Of a DNA stretch of 64,000 nt, positions 36,908 to 45,895 are shown piece after piece; the stretch's first letter is position 1; every line of letters starts with the position of its first letter. Below the pieces are notes generated by a model. That model made no database searches, had not been told where the DNA came from, and saw nothing but the letters and a program-made list of their open reading frames with translations. The position numbers and the translations under genes were made by a program. The DNA is from Spiribacter sp. 1M189. Lineage in GTDB: Bacteria; Pseudomonadota; Gammaproteobacteria; Nitrococcales; Nitrococcaceae. The DNA lies in contig NZ_JBAKFF010000001.1 of assembly GCF_040838345.1 (NCBI RefSeq), positions 682,001 through 746,000 of the forward strand. Direction: 5' to 3'.

Positions 36908-39202
36908 ATGATGCGAACACGACTGGCGGCATTCCTGCTGTTACTGACCGTCGCGACCGGAGCGCAGGCGTTCACGATCGAAGAGATCCGCATTCGGGGT
37001 CTGGATCGCATCGCCGAGGGGACCGTCCTGAACTACCTTCCCCTCGAAGTGGGGGATGAGGTTGATGCGCAGGTCAGCGCGGACGCCGTGGAGGCACTCT
37101 ACGACACCGGGTTCTTCGATGACGTGGCCCTGCTGCGCGACGACGACACACTGATCATCGCCGTGGAGGAGCGTCCGGCGGTTGCCCGGATCGAATTCGT
37201 CGGCAACGACGCCATCGCCAGCGACCGGCTGCGCACCGGTCTGACCGCGGCGGGGCTCGGCGAGGGCCAGAGCTTCGACCAGTCGCTGCTGGCCACCATT
37301 GAGCGTGAGCTGGAGCAACAGTACTTTGCGCTTGGCTACTACGACGTGGATATCGAAAGCACGGTGTCGCCGTTGCCACGCAACCGCATCAGCCTGCGGC
37401 TGGACGTCGAGGAAGGGAAGCCCGCCTCGGTCCAGCCCGTGCGCTTCATCGGCAACCGTGACTTCGACACCGACCGCCTGCGCGACCAGTTTCAGATGGG
37501 GCCGAAACCCTGGTGGGCCTTTCTCTCCAATCGGGACAAGTACTCCCGCGAACGCCTTTCGGCCGATCTGCAGCGACTTCGGGCCTTCTATCGCGATCGC
37601 GGATATGCGGATTTCCGCATCGAATCCACCCAGGTGACGATCAGTCCGGATCGTCAGCGCATCCACATTACGGTCAACCTGGATGAGGGACAGCAGTACA
37701 GCATTGGGGATATCGCCCTCGCGGGCAACCTGATCTATCCCGAGGAAGAGCTTCGCGCGCTGGTCGAGCTGGAGAGTGGCGAGATCTACAACCAGCGCAA
37801 TATCACCGATACGACGGAGGCCCTCCGTGACAAGCTCGGTGAGCGCGGTTATGCGTTTGCCCGCATCAATCCGATCCCGGAATTGCGGGAGGCGGAGCGC
37901 ATCGTCGATCTGACGTTCTTCGTCGATCCCGCCGAACGGGTCTACGTGCGGCGTATCCGCATCAGTGGTAATGAAACCACGCGTGACGACGTCATTCGTA
38001 CGGAGCTCAGGCAATACGAGGGTACGTGGCTTTCCACCGCCGATCTGCGCGAGTCGGAGTCGCGCCTTGGTCGGCTGGGTTTCTTCAGTGATGTCACGAT
38101 TGACACGCCAAGGGTGCCGGGGACGACTGATCAGGTTGATGTCGAGGTCAACGCTACCGAACGCCTGTCGGGCAGCCTGCGAGCCGGCGTCGGGTTTGGC
38201 TCGGGCGAGGGGGTCATACTCAATCTCGGCCTCGAGCAGGACAACGTCTTCGGTACCGGTGACCGGGCCGAATTTGTCGCCAACAGCGACAATTCCGATA
38301 CCGTCTATCGCCTCTCGTACCTGGAGCGCAATTTTACGATGAGCGGTATCGACCGGCGCTATGCGCTGTCGTTCCGCGACCGTGATGCCGACGAAGCCGA
38401 CCTGGCGGATTATGGCCTGAAGACAACCCGGGCCTCCTACGGCTACCGCGTCCCGGTCACTGCCAACGACCGAGTGGGAGCGGATCTGACATTCGAGGAC
38501 GTCTCGCTGAGTTTCGATCAGCCAACGCGCATCGAAGAGCGTTTCGCCGAGCGCAACGGCACAAACAACACCAATATCCTGGCCGATCTCTCCTGGACGC
38601 GGGATACCCGGGACTCGGCGGTCTTCCCCACCCGGGGCGGTCGGCAGAGCACCAGTCTGGAAGTGGCGCTGCCCGGGGTGTCCGACCTCGAGTACTACCG
38701 CCTGAGTTATGAGCAATCGCGCTTTTTCCCGCTGACTGACCGCTTCACGCTGGCCCTCGACGGCACGCTCTCCTATGGCGATGCATACGGCGCCGGAGAA
38801 ACCCTGCCGTTCTATGACAATTTCTATGCGGGCGGCATCCGTACCGTGCGGGGCTACGAGCGGAACTCGCTGGGTCCTCGCGACGAGAATGGCGATCCCA
38901 CTGGCGGTAACGTTCGAGCACTGGGGCGTGCGGAGGTGCGCTTTCCGCTGGCACAGGACGACGAGGGCAATAACCTGCGGGTTACAACGTTTGTTGATGC
39001 CGGTCAGGTATGGGATCGCGAGCACGAGGATCTCAATGGGTTCACCGGGATCAGCCTGACCGACGTGCGCTATTCCGCCGGCCTCGGGCTGATCTACTTC
39101 TCGCCTATCGGCCCGCTCACGATGAGCGTGGCACAACCACTCAACGCGGAGTCCGGCGACGAGAAACAGCCCTTCCAGTTCACTATCGGGGCGTCGTTCT
39201 GA
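36908..39202 (+). CDS. bamA: Outer-membrane protein assembly factor BamA
   Basis: Omp85-family beta barrel that inserts other barrels into the outer membrane. The 764 residues have a signal peptide ending TGAQA, five POTRA domains (roughly 22-420), and a C-terminal 16-stranded barrel. The barrel carries the loop-6 motif VRGYERNSLGP and ends in the terminal-strand signature FQFTIGASF with a C-terminal Phe. The barrel and loops are rich in Asp and Glu. The start at 36908 (or 36911) gives the signal peptide. The partner lipoprotein bamE is at 12.5 kb. Confidence 0.98.
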   Translation: MMRTRLAAFLLLLTVATGAQAFTIEEIRIRGLDRIAEGTVLNYLPLEVGDEVDAQVSADAVEALYDTGFFDDVALLRDDDTLIIAVEERPAVARIEFVGNDAIASDRLRTGLTAAGLGEGQSFDQSLLATIERELEQQYFALGYYDVDIESTVSPLPRNRISLRLDVEEGKPASVQPVRFIGNRDFDTDRLRDQFQMGPKPWWAFLSNRDKYSRERLSADLQRLRAFYRDRGYADFRIESTQVTISPDRQRIHITVNLDEGQQYSIGDIALAGNLIYPEEELRALVELESGEIYNQRNITDTTEALRDKLGERGYAFARINPIPELREAERIVDLTFFVDPAERVYVRRIRISGNETTRDDVIRTELRQYEGTWLSTADLRESESRLGRLGFFSDVTIDTPRVPGTTDQVDVEVNATERLSGSLRAGVGFGSGEGVILNLGLEQDNVFGTGDRAEFVANSDNSDTVYRLSYLERNFTMSGIDRRYALSFRDRDADEADLADYGLKTTRASYGYRVPVTANDRVGADLTFEDVSLSFDQPTRIEERFAERNGTNNTNILADLSWTRDTRDSAVFPTRGGRQSTSLEVALPGVSDLEYYRLSYEQSRFFPLTDRFTLALDGTLSYGDAYGAGETLPFYDNFYAGGIRTVRGYERNSLGPRDENGDPTGGNVRALGRAEVRFPLAQDDEGNNLRVTTFVDAGQVWDREHEDLNGFTGISLTDVRYSAGLGLIYFSPIGPLTMSVAQPLNAESGDEKQPFQFTIGASF

Positions 39203-39769
39203 ATGAAACCAGTCATGAAGCAAAAGGCATCGGGGCGCGGGGCACGGCACCTCCTGGCGGCATTATCCCTGCTGCTGGCCAGCCCGTTTGCGTTGGCGCA
39301 GGTCAGTGCGGATCTCAATATCGGATACGTCAATCCGGGCCGGGTGTCCGATGAGGCACCGCAGGCTGACGCGGCCCGGCAGCGCCTGCAGGAAGAATTC
39401 GCGCCGCGCGATGAAGAGATCGTCGCCATGCAGGAAGAACTGCGTGGACTGGAGGATCAGCTTGCCGAACAGCGCATGCGGCTGGACACGGAGGCCGAAC
39501 AGGAGCTGCAGCGTCAGATCGTCAACCAGCGGCGACAGATACAGCGCCAGCAGGAGGCCTTCCGCGAAGACTTTAATCTACGCCGTAATGAGGCCCTTGG
39601 AGACCTGCAGCAGCGGATCCTGCGCGTTGTTGAGACATTCGCCATGGAACAGGGCTATGACCTGGTGGTGAGTGATGGGGTGGTCTTCGCCAGCGATGCG
39701 GTGAACATCACCGATCGCATCATCGAGCGGCTCGAGCGTCAGTACGAGCAGCGCAACGGGACGCAGTAA
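39203..39769 (+). CDS. skp: Periplasmic chaperone Skp/OmpH
   Basis: Trimeric jellyfish-shaped holdase that carries unfolded outer-membrane proteins through the periplasm. The 188 residues have a signal peptide (cut near FALAQ, about residue 33), IGYVNPGRV at the start of the mature protein, and a long coiled coil (about 55-140, rich in Gln, Glu and Arg). The C-terminal beta piece is YDLVVSDGVVFASDAVNIT. The ATG immediately follows the bamA stop with no gap. Confidence 0.94.
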   Translation: MKPVMKQKASGRGARHLLAALSLLLASPFALAQVSADLNIGYVNPGRVSDEAPQADAARQRLQEEFAPRDEEIVAMQEELRGLEDQLAEQRMRLDTEAEQELQRQIVNQRRQIQRQQEAFREDFNLRRNEALGDLQQRILRVVETFAMEQGYDLVVSDGVVFASDAVNITDRIIERLERQYEQRNGTQ

Positions 39770-39782
39770 CGGGGACTGGCTG

Positions 39783-40832
39783 GTGACAACCGAGGACTAC
39801 ACGCTCGCCGAGCTGGCGGCGCTCACTGACAGCCGGCTCGAGGGGAGTGGCGAGCGGCGCATCCACGGCGTGGCTCCGCTGGAATCGGCGGGCCCGGACG
39901 ACATCAGTTTCCTCGCCAACCCCAAGTACCGCGCGCATCTTGGCGAGACCCGCGCGGCGGCCGTCATCTTACCGGATCGGGAATCGGCCGAACCGTACGA
40001 TTTTTCGGTCTTGCGCGCCGATAACCCCTATCTCGTGTTCGCGCGGATTGCCCGGATTCTCAACCCGGTGGCCCATGTCGTCCCCGGCGTGCATGCCTCG
40101 GCGAGTGTCGCTGCAGGGGTGCGTCTGGCGGATACAGCCTGTGTCGAAGCGCAGGCGGTGGTTGGTGAGGGTGCGGTGATCGGTGCCCGATGCCGGATCG
40201 GCCCCGGCGTCGTCGTTGGAGAGAATGTGGTGATCGGAGACGACTGCCGCCTCGATGCGAATGCGTCGGTGCTTGATGGTGCGCGGCTCGGGGCCCGTGT
40301 GCATATCCTGCCCGGTGCCGTGATCGGCGGCGAGGGATTCGGCTTCGCCCATGCGGGGGATCACTGGGAGCCGGTCCCACAGCTTGGCAGCGTGGTCATT
40401 GGCGATGACGTCTCCATCGGCGCGAACACCACCGTCGATCGAGGTTCCCAGGGGGACACGATCATCGGCGACGGCTGCAAGATCGATAATCTGGTGCAGG
40501 TGGCGCATAACGTCCACATCGGCGAGCATACGATCATTGCCTCGGGGACGGGCATTTCCGGGAGCACGCGTATCGGACGATACTGTACGATCGGTGGATC
40601 GGTGGGTTTCGCCGGGCATCTGGAGATCGCCGACGGCGTGACTTTCACCGGCATGGCAATGGTGATCGGCAACGTCCCCGAGGCTGGCGTCTATTCGTCG
40701 GGCATCCCCGCGATGCCAACGCGTGACTGGCGTCGGAGCGCGGTGCGCTTCCGGCAGCTTGACGAGATGGCGCGCCGGCTCGAGAAACTGGAGAAGGCAA
40801 TGCAGAAAACAAAGGAACGTGATGAGCAGTGA
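39783..40832 (+). CDS. lpxD: UDP-3-O-acylglucosamine N-acyltransferase
   Basis: Third step of lipid A synthesis, adding the N-linked hydroxyacyl chain. The 349 residues have the N-terminal uridine-binding domain (DDISFLANPKYRAHL) and a left-handed beta helix of hexapeptide repeats. The catalytic histidine region is VQVAHNVHIGEHTIIAS near 239-255. The start codon is GTG at 39783. The C-terminal helix overlaps the start of fabZ by 11 bp. With two types of LpxA product possible in this organism (see the second lpxA), this single LpxD would have to accept both. Confidence 0.97.
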   Translation: MTTEDYTLAELAALTDSRLEGSGERRIHGVAPLESAGPDDISFLANPKYRAHLGETRAAAVILPDRESAEPYDFSVLRADNPYLVFARIARILNPVAHVVPGVHASASVAAGVRLADTACVEAQAVVGEGAVIGARCRIGPGVVVGENVVIGDDCRLDANASVLDGARLGARVHILPGAVIGGEGFGFAHAGDHWEPVPQLGSVVIGDDVSIGANTTVDRGSQGDTIIGDGCKIDNLVQVAHNVHIGEHTIIASGTGISGSTRIGRYCTIGGSVGFAGHLEIADGVTFTGMAMVIGNVPEAGVYSSGIPAMPTRDWRRSAVRFRQLDEMARRLEKLEKAMQKTKERDEQ

Positions 40833-41310
40833 CCCCTCGCAGCCGGTGACGGAGCGCGTGATCAACCTGGACGGGATCAAGCGCCGTCTGCCGCACCGCT
40901 ATCCCTTCCTGCTCATCGACCGTGTCCTGGATTATTCCCCTGGCGAGTGGTTGCGCGCGGTGAAGAACATCAGCGCCAATGAGCCATGGGCAGTCGGACA
41001 TTTCCCCGACAGGGCCATCATGCCCGGCGTGCTTCTCGTCGAGGCGATGGCTCAGGCCTGCGGGCTGCTCGCCTTTGTCACCGATGAGGCACGGGCCGAT
41101 AAGGAAATGCCCTCCGAGGCGCCGCTCTTCTACCTCGTCGGTGTCGATGACGCGCGCTTCAAGCAGCCGGTAGAGCCGGGGGACAGCCCGCATATGGTGG
41201 CCTCGCTGGAACGGGTGGTGCGTGGCATCTGGTTATTCAAGGCGCGCGTTGAACTGAATGATCGCCTGGTGGCCAGTGCCGGTATCCGCTGCACGATGAG
41301 GACGATGTGA
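40822..41310 (+). CDS. fabZ: (3R)-hydroxyacyl-ACP dehydratase FabZ
   Basis: Hot-dog fold dehydratase of fatty-acid synthesis, which balances phospholipid and lipid A flux by competing with LpxA and LpxD for hydroxyacyl-ACP. The 162 residues carry the active-site sequence GHFPDRAIMPGVLLVEAMAQACG with the catalytic His and Glu. The ATG at 40822 overlaps lpxD. The stop overlaps the GTG start of lpxA. Confidence 0.97.
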   Translation: MSSDPSQPVTERVINLDGIKRRLPHRYPFLLIDRVLDYSPGEWLRAVKNISANEPWAVGHFPDRAIMPGVLLVEAMAQACGLLAFVTDEARADKEMPSEAPLFYLVGVDDARFKQPVEPGDSPHMVASLERVVRGIWLFKARVELNDRLVASAGIRCTMRTM

Positions 41311-42083
41311 CGGCGGTCCATCCGACGGCGGTTATAGACCCGGCTGCCAGACTTGCGGCCGATGTCGAGGTGGGTCCCTATGCGGTCATCGGCCCGGGGG
41401 TGGAGATTGCAGCGGGCTGCGTCATCGGTCCGCATGCAGTGATCCGGGGCCCGACCGTCATTGGCAGCGGCACGCATGTTTTCCAGTTTGCCTCCATCGG
41501 CGAAGTCCCGCAGGACAAGAAGTACGCCGGTGAGGACAGTGCCCTCGAGATCGGCTGCAACAACACCATTCGCGAGTTCGTGACCATTAATCGCGGCACC
41601 CGTGATGGCGGCGGCGTGACGCGCATCGGCGATGACAACTGGATCATGGCCTATGTGCACATCGCCCACGACTGCCTCGTCGGCAACGGGGTCGTGTTTG
41701 CCAATGGCGCCTCACTGGCCGGTCATGTTCTGGCCGGGGACGGCGTCACCCTGGGTGGGTTCACGCTGGTGCATCAGTTCTGCCGCCTCGGCGAGGGCTG
41801 CTTTACGTCCATGGGCAGCTGTATCCGGCGGGATGTTCCCCCGTGGGTCATGGTGGCCGGCGATCCGGCGATACCGCATGGCACCAACAGTGAGGGTCTG
41901 CGTCGCCGGGGTCTTGATGGCGAGGAGCAGCGGCGTCTGCGGGCCGCCTACCGAACGCTCTACAAGCGTGGCCTGCGTCTCCAGGAGGCGATCGACGCCA
42001 TCGCCGCCGACGCCGACGATGATCCGTTGATCGAGCGTTTCGTGGCGTTCCTGCGAGAGTCGCCCCGCGGCATCGTCCGCTGA
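41307..42083 (+). CDS. lpxA: UDP-N-acetylglucosamine acyltransferase LpxA (canonical copy)
   Basis: First step of lipid A synthesis, transferring a hydroxyacyl chain from ACP to the 3-position of UDP-GlcNAc. The 258 residues form a hexapeptide-repeat beta helix. By alignment to the E. coli enzyme, the catalytic histidine is His121 (HIAHD), the important lysine is present (PQDKKY), and the nucleotide-binding run reads NSEGLRRRG with the Glu and Arg pair kept. The start is a GTG overlapping fabZ. It sits in the standard lpxD-fabZ-lpxA-lpxB order and is therefore the ordinary enzyme; a divergent paralogue is at 45.9-46.7 kb. Confidence 0.97.
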   Translation: MTAVHPTAVIDPAARLAADVEVGPYAVIGPGVEIAAGCVIGPHAVIRGPTVIGSGTHVFQFASIGEVPQDKKYAGEDSALEIGCNNTIREFVTINRGTRDGGGVTRIGDDNWIMAYVHIAHDCLVGNGVVFANGASLAGHVLAGDGVTLGGFTLVHQFCRLGEGCFTSMGSCIRRDVPPWVMVAGDPAIPHGTNSEGLRRRGLDGEEQRRLRAAYRTLYKRGLRLQEAIDAIAADADDDPLIERFVAFLRESPRGIVR

Positions 42084-42095
42084 GCCGAGGGCGGC

Positions 42096-43244
42096 ATGCG
42101 GATCGCACTCGTTGCGGGTGAACCCTCCGGTGACTTCCTCGGTGGTGGCCTGATCCAGGCGCTGTCGGCGCGCTTCCCGGGGGCAACCTTCGAAGGCATC
42201 GGCGGCAGTCATATGACGGCCGCGGGGCTTGAGACCTTTCATCCGCTCGATGCCCTCTCAGTGATGGGTGTTGCCGAGGTGCTGCGTCACCTGCCGCGCC
42301 TGCTCGTCATCCGACGTGACCTGCGTCGGCGCTGGATCAGCGATCCGCCGGACGTGTTCATCGGCGTTGACGCGCCGGACTTCAATCTGGGTCTGGCCCG
42401 CTCGCTGCGCTCCATCGGTATCCCGACCCTGCAATATGTGAGCCCGACGGTGTGGGCCTGGCGATCCGGACGGATCCGGCTGATCCGCCAGGCGGTCGAC
42501 CGCATGCTCTGTATCTATCCGTTCGAGGATGACTTCTTCGCCCGATCAGGGGTGGATTCGCGTTTCGTGGGTCACCCGCTGGCTGACGAGATTGCGCTGC
42601 AGACCGATCATGCAGCGGCTCGCGAATCTTTCCGGATGGAGGCCGGCGAGTCGATGATCGCGCTGCTGCCCGGCAGCCGCCGCAGCGAGATCCAGCGCCT
42701 GCTGCCGGTCTTCCTCGAGGTGGCTGACCGGATCACGGCGGTCCTTCCAGAGAGCCGGTTCGTGATCCCCGCTGCGACCCCCGCGCTGCAGACGATGATC
42801 GAGGAGGGCGTTGGCGGGTCCTCCCGCCGGGCGAGAGTGGCGGTGATACCCGGTCAGTCGCGAAGGGTTCTGGCCGGCGCTGACGCCGGGCTGATCGCAT
42901 CCGGGACGGCCACGCTGGAGGCCATGCTGCTCAAATGCCCGTCGGTCATGGCCTACCGCGTCAATGCCATGACCGCGATGCTGGCGCGCCGGAGCCTGCG
43001 GATTCCGTTCTTCGCGATGCCCAATCTCATGGCGGGCGAAATGCTGATGCCCGAGTTCGTGCAGGACAAGGCCAATGCCGAGGCCATCACCCCCGCGGTC
43101 CTCTCGTTGCTCGAGGCACGACGCAAGCGGCGGGAAATCGCCGAGCGCTTTGCCGAGCTCCATGCCCGGCTCCGGCTGAATGCCAGCGAGCAAGCGGCGG
43201 CGGGGGTTGCCGACTTGCTCTCAAGCCGTGGAGAGCGCGATTGA
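42096..43244 (+). CDS. lpxB: Lipid A disaccharide synthase
   Basis: GT19 glycosyltransferase that joins UDP-diacylglucosamine and lipid X. The 382 residues start [17 protein letters not shown] and include the [36 protein letters not shown] and [11 protein letters not shown] motifs of the family. The stop codon overlaps the TTG start of rnhB. Confidence 0.97.
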   Translation: MRIALVAGEPSGDFLGGGLIQALSARFPGATFEGIGGSHMTAAGLETFHPLDALSVMGVAEVLRHLPRLLVIRRDLRRRWISDPPDVFIGVDAPDFNLGLARSLRSIGIPTLQYVSPTVWAWRSGRIRLIRQAVDRMLCIYPFEDDFFARSGVDSRFVGHPLADEIALQTDHAAARESFRMEAGESMIALLPGSRRSEIQRLLPVFLEVADRITAVLPESRFVIPAATPALQTMIEEGVGGSSRRARVAVIPGQSRRVLAGADAGLIASGTATLEAMLLKCPSVMAYRVNAMTAMLARRSLRIPFFAMPNLMAGEMLMPEFVQDKANAEAITPAVLSLLEARRKRREIAERFAELHARLRLNASEQAAAGVADLLSSRGERD

Positions 43245-43822
43245 ATAGCCTGATCGATGGTGATGTCGCGGGCGTCGATGAGGTGGGCCGCGGCCCACTG
43301 GCTGGCCCGGTGGTGGCCGCCGCGGTGCGGCTCGACCCCACCGTCAGCTGGTCTGAACTGCGTGACTCGAAGCGGCTTTCACGCCGACGCCGGGAACAGC
43401 TCGATGCCATGATCCGTGAGCAGGCGCTGGACTGGCGAATCGAGATCGCCAGTGTGGAGGAAATCGACCAACTGAATATCCGCGTGGCCAGCCTGCTCGC
43501 CATGCAGCGCGCCGTAGCCGCACTGACACCGGCGCCGCGGGCGATCCTGGTGGACGGAAGGGATGTACCGAGCGTGGCATGCCCCGCCACCGCGGTGGTG
43601 GGGGGTGATGACAGCGTGCCGGCCATTGCCGCGGCCTCCATCATCGCCAAGGTTTACCGCGACCGCTGCATCCTCGCGCTGCATGAGCAGTATCCGCAGT
43701 ACGGGTTCGACCGGCATATGGGTTACCCGACCATGCTGCATCGCGAACGCCTGCGGGCCAATGGGCCCTGTCCGGCGCATCGGCGCAGCTTTGCGCCGGT
43801 GAGAAGGCTACTCAGCGTCTGA
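43241..43822 (+). CDS. rnhB: Ribonuclease HII
   Basis: Removes RNA from RNA-DNA hybrids and single ribonucleotides from DNA. The 193 residues have the DE pair in [14 protein letters not shown] (Asp13, Glu14), the aspartate in ILVDGRDVP, and the SIIAKVYRD and [14 protein letters not shown] segments. There is no ATG in the right place; the start is TTG at 43241, which overlaps the lpxB TGA. In relatives dnaE follows directly; here a three-gene inverted operon is inserted, and rnhB overlaps the convergent gnnB by 11 bp. Confidence 0.96.
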   Translation: MNSLIDGDVAGVDEVGRGPLAGPVVAAAVRLDPTVSWSELRDSKRLSRRRREQLDAMIREQALDWRIEIASVEEIDQLNIRVASLLAMQRAVAALTPAPRAILVDGRDVPSVACPATAVVGGDDSVPAIAAASIIAKVYRDRCILALHEQYPQYGFDRHMGYPTMLHRERLRANGPCPAHRRSFAPVRRLLSV

Positions 43823-44951
43823 TCACGTCGATGACGCGTTCGATATCGGCGTCCGGCATTTCGGGGTACATCGGCAGGGAGAGGCAGCGCGCGGCAGTCG
43901 AGTCCGCCACCGGACAACCCGGACCGTTGCGGTTCATGGTGTGCACCGGCTCCGCTCCGCCGAAGGCCGCCTGGCGGTGCAGGGGGACGGGGTAGTAGAC
44001 GGCGGAGGCGATATGCTCTGCCGCCAGTCGCTCCATCAGCGCGTCGCGCCCGGCCTGGTCGTCGCAAAGCAGGGTGTACTGGTGATACACATGCCTCCCG
44101 ATCCCGTCCTCATGGGGGGTGACCAGACCCGGTCGTCCGGCGAGTCCCTCGCTGTAGCGATGGGCAACCCGACGGCGGCCATCGTTGAAGTGATCGATAT
44201 GGGGGAGTTTGGCCCTGAGGATAACGGCCTGCAGCTCGTCAAGCCGGCTGTTGTAGCCGATACGATCATGGTAGTAACGACGATGACTACCGTGGTTGCG
44301 CAGGGCGCGTAATTCCCGGGCAATGGCCTCGTCCTGGGTGGTCACAAGACCACCGTCGCCGTAGCCGCCCAGATTCTTGCTGGGGAAGAAGCTGAACGCC
44401 CCGGTGACGCCCCGGCTGCCGGTCATGTCGTCGTCGATCGCGGCGCCGAATGATTGGGCGCAATCCTCGATCAGCTGCAGGCCGTGATGCGTCGCCAGCG
44501 CCTGGAGCCGCGGCATGTCGGCGGGTTGGCCGAACAGATGAACCGGCACGATGGCCCGGGTTCGCGGACCGATCGCGGCGGCGACGGCATCCGGGTCAAG
44601 GTTGAAGGTCTGCGGGTCGATGTCCGCGAATACGGGCCGCGCGCCGACGTAGCAGATGGCCTCAGCCGTGGCGATGAAAGAAAAGGGGGTGGTGATCACC
44701 TCGTCGCCGGGGCCAACACCCGCCCCAAGCAGGGCGAGATGCAGCGCATCCGTGCCGGAGGCCACACCCACGGCATGGGCGCAGCCGAGATAGTCGGCTG
44801 CCTCCGCCTCGAACGCCTGGACACCGGGGCCCAGGATAAAGCGTGCCTCGTCCAGCGCCGCCGCCAGGCCGTCATCAATGGCCCCTCGGATCAACGGGTA
44901 CTGTGCCGTCAGATCGACCATGGGGATAGGGTGGGGTGCGGTGTCGCTCAT
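43812..44951 (-). CDS. gnnB: DegT/DnrJ/EryC1 aminotransferase, probable GnnB (UDP-GlcNAc3N synthesis)
   Basis: PLP-dependent sugar-nucleotide aminotransferase of 379 residues. The cofactor lysine is Lys192 in [14 protein letters not shown], and [10 protein letters not shown] supplies the PLP-nitrogen aspartate (Asp163). Predicted role: transamination of UDP-3-keto-GlcNAc from GnnA to UDP-2-acetamido-3-amino-2,3-dideoxyglucose. The evidence for this role is context: its start overlaps the gnnA stop by ATGA, and gnnA in turn overlaps a second lpxA. Gene trios of this type make amide-linked lipid A in Acidithiobacillus and Leptospira. By sequence alone it could also be WbpE-like (diamino-uronic acid for O-antigen), but no acetyltransferase WbpD or UDP-sugar 6-dehydrogenase is nearby. 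Confidence 0.85.
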   Translation of the reverse strand: MSDTAPHPIPMVDLTAQYPLIRGAIDDGLAAALDEARFILGPGVQAFEAEAADYLGCAHAVGVASGTDALHLALLGAGVGPGDEVITTPFSFIATAEAICYVGARPVFADIDPQTFNLDPDAVAAAIGPRTRAIVPVHLFGQPADMPRLQALATHHGLQLIEDCAQSFGAAIDDDMTGSRGVTGAFSFFPSKNLGGYGDGGLVTTQDEAIARELRALRNHGSHRRYYHDRIGYNSRLDELQAVILRAKLPHIDHFNDGRRRVAHRYSEGLAGRPGLVTPHEDGIGRHVYHQYTLLCDDQAGRDALMERLAAEHIASAVYYPVPLHRQAAFGGAEPVHTMNRNGPGCPVADSTAARCLSLPMYPEMPDADIERVIDVIRR

Positions 44952-45895
44952 ACGGCATTCCGGTTGAGTTGTTGTCCGATCTCGATGGCCGCCGCCAGCG
45001 CCCGTCGACCGTCCTGCGCATCCACGATGGGCCGGCTACCCCCGTGGACGGATGCGACAAAAGCGCCGATTTCGTCGGCGAGGGCATCCCGGCGTTCGAT
45101 CTCCCGCTTTTCCCGCTCGATCTGGTCCATGGTGGGGGGTCCCTGCGCGTCGACCCGGCGTCGCTGAATATCCAGCTCGCCTGCCTGCAGGTCGAGGGCG
45201 AGGTAGGCGTTGGGCTGGAAGATCCGCATCCGGCGCTCGGCCTTGGGGCTGACGCGCGATGCAGTGACGTTGGCGATGCAGCCGTCGGCGAAGCGGAGGC
45301 GGGCATTGGCGATGTCGATATCCTCGGAAATGACCCGCGCCCCGCTCGCATCCATCTGTTCCAGTGGCGCATCCACCAGCTCGAGAATCAGGTCGATGTC
45401 GTGGATCATCAGGTCGAGCACCACACTGACGTCTGCACCGCGAGGATTGAATGGGGCGATGCGATGTGACTCGATGAACAGCGGCCGATGGATCTGCGTT
45501 GCCGCCGCCACCATGACGGCATTGAACCGCTCGAGGTGCCCGACCTGGATAAGGCAGCCGTTCTCTTCGGCCGCTTCAATCAGTTCGTCCGCTTCGGCGA
45601 GTGTCGTGGTCATGGGTTTTTCGATGAGCAGGTGGAGCCCGGCACCGATCAGCCGCAGCGCCATCTCGTGATGCAGACGCGTCGGCGTGACCAGGCTCAC
45701 GGCATCGACGCGGCCGATCAGTGCCCGGGGATCGGTCGACGCCTCGCAGCCGAGCTCATCGGCCACCTGTCGCGCCCGATCGGCGTCGGCATCCACCACG
45801 GCGACAAGATCGCAGTCGGGGTGCGCTGCGTATTTCTGCGCATGGAATCGGCCGAGGTAGCCGACACCCACCACCGCGGTGCGCAGGCGACTCAT
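44948..45895 (-). CDS. gnnA: Gfo/Idh/MocA dehydrogenase, probable GnnA (UDP-GlcNAc 3-oxidase)
   Basis: NAD-dependent sugar dehydrogenase of 315 residues. The Rossmann motif GVGYLG is at 10-15, the family EKPMTTT motif is at 92-98, and the MIHDIDLILELV segment supplies active-site histidine and aspartate. Predicted role: oxidation of C-3 of UDP-GlcNAc to the ketone used by the neighbouring aminotransferase. It overlaps lpxA2 upstream and gnnB downstream by four bases each (ATGA), so the three are translated as a coupled unit. Generic Gfo/Idh similarity would not settle the substrate; the pairing with an LpxA paralogue does most of the work. Confidence 0.83.
   Translation of the reverse strand: MSRLRTAVVGVGYLGRFHAQKYAAHPDCDLVAVVDADADRARQVADELGCEASTDPRALIGRVDAVSLVTPTRLHHEMALRLIGAGLHLLIEKPMTTTLAEADELIEAAEENGCLIQVGHLERFNAVMVAAATQIHRPLFIESHRIAPFNPRGADVSVVLDLMIHDIDLILELVDAPLEQMDASGARVISEDIDIANARLRFADGCIANVTASRVSPKAERRMRIFQPNAYLALDLQAGELDIQRRRVDAQGPPTMDQIEREKREIERRDALADEIGAFVASVHGGSRPIVDAQDGRRALAAAIEIGQQLNRNAV

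Noticed and set aside
36941-39250. Long open frame antisense to bamA (about 770 codons)
   Set aside because: Same codon-shadow effect; no ribosome-binding site, signal or recognisable motif.
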